A stretch of DNA of 64,000 nt from Capitulum mitella. Taxonomy: Eukaryota; Arthropoda; Thecostraca; Pollicipedomorpha; Pollicipedidae. The notes beneath the pieces were generated by a model. It was not told the DNA's origin. It searched no databases and saw nothing but the letters and a program-made list of their open reading frames with translations. The DNA lies in the NCBI GenBank assembly GCA_030062745.1, contig CP099841.1, positions 22,757,398-22,821,397 on the forward strand, read 5' to 3'. This document shows, one piece after another, positions 12,050 through 21,700 of the stretch (its first letter is position 1; every line of letters starts with the position of its first letter). Both the position numbers and the translations under genes were made by a program.

Positions 12050-12555
12050 GCAAGTCCGACCCACCGGGCGCAGCTGGTCCGACCCACCGGTTAGAACTGG
12101 TCCGACCCACCGGTCACAGCTGGTCCAACTCACCGGTCATAACTGGTCCGGCCCACCGGTCACAGCTGGTCCGACCCACCGGTCATGACTGGTCCGGCCC
12201 ACCGGTCACAGCTGGTCCGACCCACCGGTCATGACTGGTCCGGCCCACCGGTCACAGCTGGTCCGACCCACCGGTTAGAACTGGTCCGACCCACCGGTCA
12301 CAGCTGGTCCAACTCACCGGTCATAACTGGTCCGGCCCACCGGTCACAGCTGGTCCAACTCACCGGTCATGACTGGTCCGGCCCACCGGGCGCAACTGGT
12401 CCAACTCACCGGTCATAACTGATCCGACCCACCGGGTGCAGCTGGTCCGACCCACCGGTTAGAACTGGTCCGACCCATCGGTCATGACTGGTTCGACCCG
12501 TGGGTCATAACCGGTCCGACCCTCCGGTCACAACTGGCTTGACTCACCCGCCACA
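12050..12555. repeat. 23-bp minisatellite with 184-bp higher-order period
   Basis: About 22 units of 23 bp follow the consensus CTGGTCCGACCCACCGGTCA plus three bases. The TTAGAACTGG variant recurs at 12091, 12275 and 12459, exactly 184 bp (eight units) apart. Neighbouring variant units recur in the same order around the first two, which shows block-wise duplication. Units degrade toward the right end. Because 23 is not a multiple of three, all three plus frames encode a 23-residue periodic peptide, which is a by-product of the array. Confidence 0.9.
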
Positions 12556-13105
12556 GCCGCTCACGACCGGCCCGACTCGCCCGTCACGGCTTCTGACCCG
12601 CCCGTCATACCCGTTGACGTCCGGCCCGACACGCTCAGCCCACCTGCGTGGCATTGCCCATTTCTCGTTGGAAAACCGCTACCCGCACCGGCGCGCTGCC
12701 TGGGGACAGTCGCTCGGAGCGTGCGTTGTACTGCGGAGTCGGCAGTGTTGACGTCGGTCCTGAGCCATCAGGAGTGCCGATCGCAGTCGGCTGGGCACGG
12801 CCACCGGTCCGTAGGCTGGGGACGGCTGCCAGGGTCGTGGGCTGGAGACGACCCCTGGACTGCAGGCCGAGGGCGGTCCCTCGGACGATCGCAGGCGAGA
12901 GATGTTGGTTCGGACCGCCGTCGGCGGGAACGGCGCCGTGCCCGACATGACCGAGTGTCGACAATGCCGACATTCTGTCATCCAGGACGTCGACGGTCGG
13001 CCATGCCGCCGACAGTGTCAGTTCTGTCTACACTGTCGACAGTGTGTCAGCTCTGCCGGTGGCACTGACGGCCGGTCAGCCGGCGGGATGATCGGACCCG
13101 GTCAG

Positions 13106-13326
13106 AGGTCAGATCCGGCCAGAGGTCAGATCCGGACAAAGGTCACTTCCGGCCAGAGGTTAGATCCGGTCGGAGGCCAGATCCAGTCAGAGGTCAGATC
13201 CGGTCAAAAGCCAGATCCGGCCAGAGGTTAGATCCAGTCAGAGGTCGGGTCCGGTCAGAAGTCAGATCCGGTCAGAGGTCAGATCCGATCAGGGGCCAGA
13301 TCCGGTCAGAGTTCATATCCGGTCAG
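13106..13326. repeat. 17-bp minisatellite, 13 units
   Basis: There are thirteen contiguous units of exactly 17 bp with consensus AGGTCAGATCCGGTCAG. They differ by substitutions only; I counted no insertion or deletion across 221 bp. The array lies 550 bp downstream of the 23-bp array and is not similar to it in register. There are no unique spacers, so it is not a CRISPR-like structure. Confidence 0.9.
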
Positions 13327-14980
13327 ATGAGCGGCGGCGGGCCGCGGCGTCGCCGGACCGGGTCGCCGGCGGTCGTCGGCCGCGTCGTCTGCCGCGGTCA
13401 GCGTCACGCGACGTCGTGACGCGCCGCTCGGCCCAGATGGCGTCGACACGCTGCCGGCCGGCGACGCCCGGTCGTGGCCGGCGGCGACGGCCGCGCTCCC
13501 GCCGGTTTGTGTGCCGCCGCTGACGTCAGACGGCGGCGGCCAATCGCGGCGACCGCCGCCGCCGGAGCCGACGATTGAGAAAGTGGCGGGAAATGACGGT
13601 CCGCGGCGTCTCACACGGGAAGTAATTGGTAATTGGCGGGCGGCGCGGCGCGGTGGGTGTCGACTGCCCGGCGTCGGCGGCCGGCCGTCCAGTCGCGTGA
13701 CGCGGCGCCGTCACGGCAGGCGTGCTTGTGACGCCCACGGCCGGGCGGTAATTCCCGGGTGCGGCGGCGCAGCTCGGCCGGACGCGGACGGACGACGCGC
13801 GCCGCCGTGACGCTCCGTGACGCCGACCGGCGGGGGCCGAGAGACGAGACGGCGGCTGCCGGCCAGCCGACGGACTCGGCGGTGGGGCCCGGCCCGGTGT
13901 GCGGCGCCGCGGCTGTGGCTGACGCTCCAGCGGAGTGAGTCTTAGTCGTGGGACCGTAGGACGGTGGTCTAGGCTATAATCTAGGCCGCAGAGCACGGGA
14001 CCGAAGGACCAGACGACGTGTGGACGGTGGCCAGCCAACGGAAGGCCCGTCGGGGGTCGACTTGACAGAGGTTGGGGTGTGCGACTGGCACGTGCTTGGA
14101 GGTGGAGACTCTGCGGAGATGAGTACCAGTTGCTTTGGTAAGCCCAGCAGGCGTCTACACGACCCTGGTGATCTGGCATAACCCATTAATGGTGTTTCAC
14201 AGTGTATGACACCACCCAGCTTCTGTGGCGCTGATCTTATGTGATTCCGATGCAATACAATTTGGTTACCGAGCGGCATGTAATTGTTGGCTCGCCTTAC
14301 CGTGTGCTTTTCATTCCACGAACCCAAGAGTATATTTATATTCGTTATTTTTCGCCCATCAAAGTTCGAGCGGTGCCATGAGCGAAGTGAACTGGGCTGT
14401 GTTGGGAAGAATATACTGCTCATCGATTCATAGATCCATGGTCTAAGAATAAGTTTAGGATCTTCTGTTTTCCGAAAATTTAACAGTTAGTTTAAGATAA
14501 TGTAATGCGATCCAACGTTGTTTCCAACACAGTGGAGTGTAAGCAAGGCTAAGCTTGAAATAAAGTCAAACGCGACCGTGGCCATGCTTTTCTAAAGGTG
14601 TTCCCCTTACTATTCAAAGTACGGCCATTGATTTTCGCAGAATTGTCCTAAACGGAACCTAAACGTTGGACTGGACTGGACCGAACTGGATCCGTCCAGA
14701 AATAAACGTGTTTTCTGCTATCCTGGTTCCTTGCTTTAGTCATGACATATTTCCTTTTTGTCCCTACAGTAATATGCGTTCGAGTGTATGTCCTGTTTGC
14801 GCCTCGTTCTTCACTGTTTGATAGCGCGAACGCACCGTCATATCCGAGCCTTCTGCGCCCTTTCGTCCTGATATCATCTTGCGCCCGGTACCTGCTCATC
14901 TGGAGCCTCCTGTGAGCGACCCTGTGCTCGCCATGTCCTGTTTGAAGAGCCTCTGGCCTCATTCGGTTCGTTTCTTGCAG

Positions 14981-15050
14981 GTGGGCTGTTCTCCAAACAG
15001 TTACTGGCCCAGTATGAAGACTACAAGGAATTCTACACCCGAGCCAGAGA
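14981..15050 (+). CDS. RhoGEF DH-domain exon 3
   Basis: This 70-bp exon follows the acceptor TTTCTTGCAG and ends at AGAGA|GTGAGT (donor at 15051). Joined in phase 1 to the previous exon it encodes GGLFSKQLLAQYEDYKEF and then YTRAR, ending two bases into a Glu codon. In the DH fold this is the segment with the conserved L...Y..Y motif, here LLAQYEDYKEFY; FGD-type members read as L..Y.EY in the same place. The reading frame, both splice sites and the motif order all agree with the neighbouring exons. Confidence 0.88.
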
Positions 15051-16256
15051 GTGAGTACCGGAATGTGGCGATCAAGCGCTAGGTGTTGAATGCAAAGAGA
15101 GGTGACTCTTTAAACACACCAAATTCGCGGCGCCCAAGATTGCCGCGAAACGGAAACTCGATCCGAATGCGGCGCCGAGTGTTTGCCGACGGTGTCGACA
15201 ACTTTCGCCGCCGGGCCCAGTCGCTCGGCGGCCGTCCCATTTGCCAACTGGCCGGCGCCGACGGCTGCGGACACGCTCCATTTAGCCGCCCGCCGCGCCG
15301 CCGTCCGCCGCCCGAACGGCGCCGATTGTCTCACGAGCGCCGATTTGAGGCGGCCTTTTTCGGCGCCGTCCGGCTGGCGAGAGCGGCGAGCGCCGGCGGC
15401 GAGAGCTGCGAGCTGCTCGGTCGGTCGGAGCGCCCCGGGCGGTGACCTGGATGACCGGCCGTCGGCGCCGCTGTGGGAGCCGGTCTAACGTGCCGGCGCA
15501 TCGGCATGAGGCGGCCGCCGCCGCGTGACCGGCCCGTGAAATGACGCTCCGCCGCTGCCGCACGGTGACACGGACGGCGGCGCTTCTGCTGTCACGTCGG
15601 CCATCGCTCATCGCACGGGCCCGGAGTCGTTAGGCGGCGGGAGATGGTTCCGACTGCCCCTGATCGTCCTCCGTCACTGATTTATATCCGGGGTATCAAT
15701 GGAACTTCCCACGGAAACCTGAACCGGGCCTCTGGCACGAACGCTCTTGGCACGGGACAAGTGACATGATTTGGTTTGGGTTCTATTGTTTTTTTCCATG
15801 CAGATTAGAGATATCTGCGCCAATTTTCCTTTTAGAGTGATATTTATCGCAAGAAAAAATTCACTGAAGACCCAGCTACTCCTTGGAAAACTTCTTCCAG
15901 TGACAATGGTCTATAGGGTTCAGCTACATTCACGAAAAGACACTCATTGCTAAGAACTAAAACCATATGCAGGGAGGACAGATATCAGAAGTTTATGGAT
16001 CTTTAAACGCAGCACCATAGAGTTCATATTTGAATTTCCAAAACTGGGACCAGCTTCCCGTCCCCGCTTTCTGCTCCAAATATGTCATCTAAATCGGACG
16101 CGGTTGTGTTACGCCGGCTCCATTTGCGTCACCACGCCGTGAAATCTGTACGCGTGTTTTTGGAAAGCCCCGGGGCTGCGAAGTGGCCCCAGGGCTTGCA
16201 TGGTAAACCGAAATGGTGAATTATGTTAGCTGAAGCTCGTCGTTGTTCACCGCCAG
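15051..16256 (+). other. Intron C of the RhoGEF gene (1.2 kb)
   Basis: The intron runs from GTGAGT at 15051 to TTGTTCACCGCCAG ending at 16256 and joins phase-2 borders. The left half (about 15110-15650) is GC-rich and the right half is AT-balanced. No separate feature was seen. Confidence 0.7.
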
Positions 16257-16359
16257 ACTGCTGCGTGAAAAGCAGACCACGGACGAGGAGTTTGTGGAGT
16301 TTTGCAAGCTGAGAAGAGGCGCCGCCAAACACACGCTGGACACCCTGCTCTACTTACCG
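16257..16359 (+). CDS. RhoGEF DH-domain exon 4
   Basis: This 103-bp exon completes the split Glu codon and encodes LLREKQTTDEEFVEFCKL and then RRGAAKHTLDTLLYLP. It ends in phase 0 at CCG|GTGAGT (donor at 16360). LDTLLYLP is the beginning of the third conserved DH region, which continues VQRI(P/T)xY in nearly all family members (L..L.KPVQR). The next exon should therefore start with Val-Gln-Arg. I searched the downstream text for an AG followed by codons for VQR and found no acceptable candidate, so the rest of the DH domain and the PH domain normally next to it are not located. The exon itself is intact. Confidence 0.87.
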
Positions 16360-16789
16360 GTGAGTACAGCCGCCCGTTGGGCTGCGCCAGCTCACCGCCC
16401 ACTGGCGCAAAAACGGCCCCCACCGTCGACTGTGGTCTGGCATTGGCGGCGGTCATTCGTATTCACGTCTCCAGAAACAGCCAGTCAGGGTGGTTAGTTG
16501 TTCGTCTCACCCAGCTGGGCGCTCACTTCCCGTGAAAAGACAGTTTGTACAGTTTGTTTATTTGGATGTAATCTGTAATTTCGCAGAATGGTATGGTCGG
16601 TTGCATTGCAAATTATGCAATGATGGAGCGAAATATGTGAGTCTTCGTCATTTTGACGTGAAAATCACATAGTTTTGGAGGAATTCGTTGTGGAGCTTCC
16701 GGCAATAGCTCATACTGGCAAGGCCAATGCACACCAATGCTCAGAACGATTACATAGAACAACACGAAGATACCCCTTAACTAGATGAG
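16360..16789. other. Downstream intron sequence, nothing recognised
   Basis: The stretch follows the donor of the fourth DH exon. It has ordinary composition and no splice-bordered frame or repeat that I could recognise before the LINE remains begin. Confidence 0.5.
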
Positions 16790-18760
16790 CCGTGATCATT
16801 CACAGTTGAAGTACTGTGGCGCACCATGCAGTTAAACTCATGCGGCATTGTAATAAGCAGCTATTTATGCTTGACGCTGAATAAGGGGTTAAGACATGGC
16901 TGCCCAGAAACCTGTGATCCATTTTACCCCTGTTTAAAACCTCTATTGCGCTGGGTCCGTTCAGACGCTGTCATTAAAGGAATGTCCTTCGGTGACGTAG
17001 TCAAGATTTTCAGCTGCGCAGATGATGTTGCCCTTATTTGGAGGGGCTCCCGGGTTCTTGCAGTCTTGGCTGACAACTTTTCGAGAGTTCAGTTCAACAT
17101 CTGATTCAGAGCTGAACTCACGGAAAACCCAGCCAATGTGGATCGAGCCGGGGTCAGATATCCAGTTTGACCTGGTTATAACCTCTGCTGGAGCCGAAAC
17201 TCAGTTGAATAGCGAGGAGTAAAGATTGGCCCAAATGGCATAGATATAGTAAAATTTAACTATCCGTCCGAGATAGGTAGTCTTAAGCAGGCCCTTATCC
17301 CCTGGTTTTCGCGCGGATTAACACCATACGGAATGCTCTATCTAATCGAATCTTTTGCGCTTCTCATCTTGTTTATCTTGTGCGTGTCATAGGAAAGCCT
17401 AACAAAGATTAAACTTAGGGAACAGAGACAGCCATTTATCGTTTTGTATGGCAAGGATCCACTGATGGAATCCGTCTCTCAGCAGTGGAGAACGATATGG
17501 TCGAAGGGGGACTTAGAGTAACATATCAGTCGATGCCGATAGCCTAAGGGTGTCATTGGTCAAGAAATATCTAGTTAATGAAATCAACGTCAGGTGGGAT
17601 GAGGGATGCGATGAGCGGCAAATTGAACGTTAAGGACGGAACCCCTATATTCCATCCTAACGCAGACGCCAGCAGCATAGCATTGGGCAGTTTTGGAGTG
17701 AAGTTACAGAAACACCATGGAGAAGGATAAACCTCCAACGCTTAGAGCTATTGTCTGGCCCCCTGGTGCTTAGTAAAATTATATGGCATGCTACCTACTT
17801 AAAACTGGACAGTCACCCTAACTTGCGGGGAAGGAAAATCGCATTGTTAGATCGCAACATCGCCAGAATAGCTCGACTGTACGAGCACAACCAGGCAAGA
17901 CTTATGTCACCAGGTGACCTACACAACAAATGCAACAGCCAACTCCTTGACGTGACAGCATATTATGGTCCGACCATAATATGCGTATCTTTCGCCGAAG
18001 CCAGCATATCTTTCAGAGAAGCTGGAATAGGCTATTCCATTTCCTTCAAACGCTGCGCTGGCTCGAGAAAAAAAAACAAACAAATTGCACTCTGATCGCC
18101 TCATCTTACTTAGACAGCAGGCCGTCAGGAGCAAAATGTATACACAATACGTTAGTGAAATGCCAACCCCTGAGCACTCTTCAAAAAAGTGCAGCTCAAA
18201 TGACAAAGAAATCCAAGTCCACATGCCGTTAAAATGGAACAAAACATTTCAGTACACCTTTTCGACGTCAAGCGATGCCAAGATACGTTGGCTTAGCCCT
18301 CAGATCATTCAAAGAATCCTCCCAACAGTTCGCCGTTTGAGACTTTCCGGCATACAACAATATGATGTCTGCGAGGGATGTTATGCCGGAAAAGAAACTA
18401 TTTCCCATGTATTCTGGCAGTGCATGTATAGCGTAAAATTCTGAAAACAGCCAGGACGCAGCTTCCGGTCTGGCATGCCTTTCAGTCAGACCTAAGTAAT
18501 GTTCCTGACGCTGGATTCGGGCCAAACTAGATGAGCGCTCCCACTGTCCGCAGCCGCAGCTGTTGCTCTCGGCATACTGTGCATCTGGCGCCGTAGGAAC
18601 GCACGAGTCACGCCAAACAGATTAGGATTGGAGGAAATGTCAAAGAAGTGTAGTGATGTAGAAAAATATGTTGTTACGTGTGATGACAAACTACCACAAT
18701 TTCAGAAAGTGAGGGCACCAGTGTTGTTGCTGGCTGACGATAGTCACGAAACGAGATAAA
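16790..18760 (+). mobile_element. Degraded non-LTR retrotransposon (LINE), 3' half
   Basis: Pieces of reverse transcriptase are readable in order. LNKGLRHGCP near 16880-16910 matches the G(V/L)RQGCPLSP block. CADDVAL near 17015-17035 is the (F/Y)ADD catalytic block with the first aromatic residue replaced. LNSRKTQPMWI near 17115-17145 matches the LN..KT..(M/L)WI(G) block. A C-terminal segment follows, with KIRWLSP near 18280 and a CEGCYAGKETISHVFWQC zinc motif near 18370-18423 (zf-RVT type). A last frame, with CIWRRRNARV, ends at TAA 18757-18759. The pieces lie in at least three frames (2, then 3, then 1) with internal stops such as TGA at 18442, so the copy is dead. The endonuclease half is absent. 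I cannot name the clade. Confidence 0.8.
17958..17984. repeat. 13-bp perfect inverted repeat, 1-nt centre
   Basis: The arm GCATATTATGGTC is followed by a single C and then the exact reverse complement of the arm. It sits inside the LINE remains, where the translated match to LINE protein is interrupted. A smaller inverted repeat (GGAATA-GGC-TATTCC) lies about 40 bp further on. Confidence 0.8.
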
Positions 18761-21700
18761 TCCATAACGTGAATGCATTGATCTTCCCATGCTCTTGCGT
18801 GTGCCCGTAGTCTTGTTTCTGTGCGTATGTAATTGCATAAAAGAGACGTGAAGCTCTGTCCGGACAACGGATGGTTCCAATGCGTCCGTTTCACATACCT
18901 ATCGCGGGCCCCTGGCGGCCGGTTAGGAACACGATACTTTAGTCTTCTGCCGCTAGGTGTCGATAAGTTCAAGTGCTGTCGCTGTGCCGAAGGCTCTCTG
19001 TTTCAAGCTGTTCAAAACATCTTCAAGTTTTCCCATTGGTGTACATGCAATACAGTGTAAATTCCGAATTTACTATTTTAAACTAGATTTTGGCCGTTTT
19101 GTCCGTACGTATGTGCATGTTAGCCTTTGAACAAACGGGGAAAAATAGACCATCTTATGGCATCTGTGGTTACTCGTCCATTGCGCATCATATAGAAGCA
19201 AAGCTTCGGCGAGATTGCGCTATCTCAGGAATCTTTCATCGTTAAAGGCATGAGGGCATCCACTTATTTCTTGGTACTTCAGGGGTCCAGTACCTATACT
19301 GCTGTAAATCTTTCCGGGACCATTTAACCCCATTGTTGACCCTATTATCTTGAACATGCCACGGACGGATAGATTGCCCTCGGACCTGAAAACGCGCCCG
19401 ATCGCCGGTAATTGGCCGATCTCGCACCCGCCGGCAACCGCGAAACGGGACAAAAACGCCGCGCCAATTGCCACCAATCATCGCCGGTACAAACTGGCGC
19501 GGCCCGCCGGCGGCCGGCCGCCGGTCGGGCTCTGTCATTGTCGTGTCGGGCGCCATTTTCCCGGCGGTCCGGGCCGCGCGGCCGGCTATTACCCGGAGAA
19601 CCGCGCCGCCGGCCGCCGCCGCGGAGAGGCGAACACGCGGCGGGGAGCGCGCCCGCCGCCGGCGACGCGCAGCCTTGAACGCCGGCCGGTAGGCGGCAGC
19701 ACCGTCGGCCGTCGGGCGGCGCCCCCTGCCGAGCCCGGGCCGCCCCGCTCCGGGCGGAGCCGGGCCGGAGATGGACAGCGGGCCGCAGCCAGATGGAATG
19801 CTCGGCGTCCACGGCGGCGGTAGACCGGCGGACGGCTGTGAGGAGTCGTGATGCGGCCGCGGCCGCCCCCGGAGCGGGACGGCCGGCGCAGGAAATCGAC
19901 CCGTCATGGCGCCATGCCGACTTCGCCGTCAAACTGCGGCCGATTTGTGTGTCAGACGGTCATTATGACGAATGGCACTGTCGGAAGCCGGCTTAATGTG
20001 GCGTGGTACTCTGCTCACGCTGTTTTCTGATCCCGTTGGAGCGCGGTCTTCTTCCGTTTTACTCTCATTCATAGATTACCCATGGACGTCATGCCACGCA
20101 CATTCTATTTGTGTTCCTTGACCTTACACACAGAATCTCCGTTTTGCTCTTCTCCAACCTATTTCGTTTTCCCACGTAGTTCCCCCATACGGCTCTTCTG
20201 CCGTCCATTTCATTTGCGTTAAGCAGCTGCATCTAGCTTCCTTTCCCCGCCCCAGCTGTTGCAGAAACCACCGTCACCTGTCTCACTTCACGCTTTGCAC
20301 CCTACGCATGCCCTGCCGTTTGCCAGGCCCCACCATTCTGCTGACTCACCCTCGCACACGGCGCCGGCCTCGACTGAGGCCGGCGGCTCCGTCATTGTTG
20401 ACCGAGCGCCTCTCTCTCCCCCCCCGGCGTGTTCCGGCCGGCGGCCCTGTTGGGGCAGGACGGACGCCGGCCGGCCCGGCCAGCGACCTCGACCGGCCGG
20501 TAGGGGCGGAGGGGCGGGGGGGGGGGCGCCCCGGCGATGAGCAGCTATGCGTCTTGCACGGTAAATAGTAATTACCGTCGGCCGGCGGTCGGTGAGTGAC
20601 AGGCAGCACCGGCGCCGCGATCGGGTGAGGCGCGCCGTGACGGATGTGACGAGCCAGCGTCCGTGGCGGGCTCGGCCTCTCCTCTGGCGACGAAGGCGCT
20701 GCCTCAGCCGCTCATCGGCCGACTCAGACGGCCTGTCCTCAGGCGACTCAGGCTTCCCGGCCTGTCATTTGGCGACTCAGTCGGACCAAACTCTGCTCTG
20801 ACAGTTTTGATGGTTCGGCCTTGGTTGTGATTAATTTGCCGTTCTCCTCCTACAATGATGCGTCTGGCGGCTCACATTGCTGTCAGACACCTTTCGCGTT
20901 CATATTCCTGACGTTTTTACTGACGTCTGCTGTTATGACGACAATAAGCATCTGGCCACTCACCGGCTATGATGTGGTGCGCTCAGCTTCTCCAGCAAAC
21001 ACCGAAACGGTGATTCGCTGCTGTCTGGGAACCTCTGGCAGTATTTTTGCTTGTCCTGCTATGGAGGCGTCCCAGTTTTGTGATCCTAGTCCTTGAACAA
21101 ATCTGATCACGTTTGCGACCAACCATATAGGTGGTGATTCTTCACCATGATTTTATATGTGCCAATAAATAACCGAACGACTGAGGCGTGCAGCTGTCCA
21201 GCCAGTCTCCTTTCGCTTCTCGTCGAGAGCATCTATCACACTAGGTACCTGCAACGTATCGCTGCCCAGTGCACAGCGTCTGGCGATGGCTGCGATACAT
21301 TTCTGCCCACAAATCACAGCAGGCCCTGGTGCGGCAGCCGGGGGTCACAGAGCCCCTGACCAGCGCGGCGTCGCCGGCCGAGCGCGCTCCCCATTCGCGG
21401 CACATTCCACCGTAATTACGGTCTGCCTTTGTTCTTGATTGAAACGGCGTTTAATTTGTGGGCCGTGGCCGGGCTGACAGATCATTGGCCGCGCGAGCGG
21501 CGGCCCTAAATACCGGCCGGGCCCGGCGCGGAGTAGCCGCCACTTCGCCGCCGCCGAATTTTTCACCCGCGGCGTCTTCCAATTCAATGGCCGTGTCGCA
21601 CCTGCATGGCTCTACAAGCGGCCGTGCAATCTGGACAAGTATCACGTGCATGTAGGTGCTGCAGTAGCGGCTGACCTTGGCTGTGTGCAGCGACGCTACA

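Larger units (their letters stand above)
11730..14980 (+). other. Intron B of the RhoGEF gene (3.25 kb)
   Basis: The intron runs from GTGAGT at 11730 to TTTCTTGCAG ending at 14980 and joins two phase-1 borders. It holds a short (GA)n run near 11890, two minisatellites (12050-12555 and 13106-13326), a GC-rich block to about 13960 and an AT-balanced remainder. No nested gene was recognised. Confidence 0.7.

Noticed and set aside
13106-13326. CRISPR-like direct repeats
   Set aside because: The units are contiguous without spacers and the genome is eukaryotic. It is a minisatellite.
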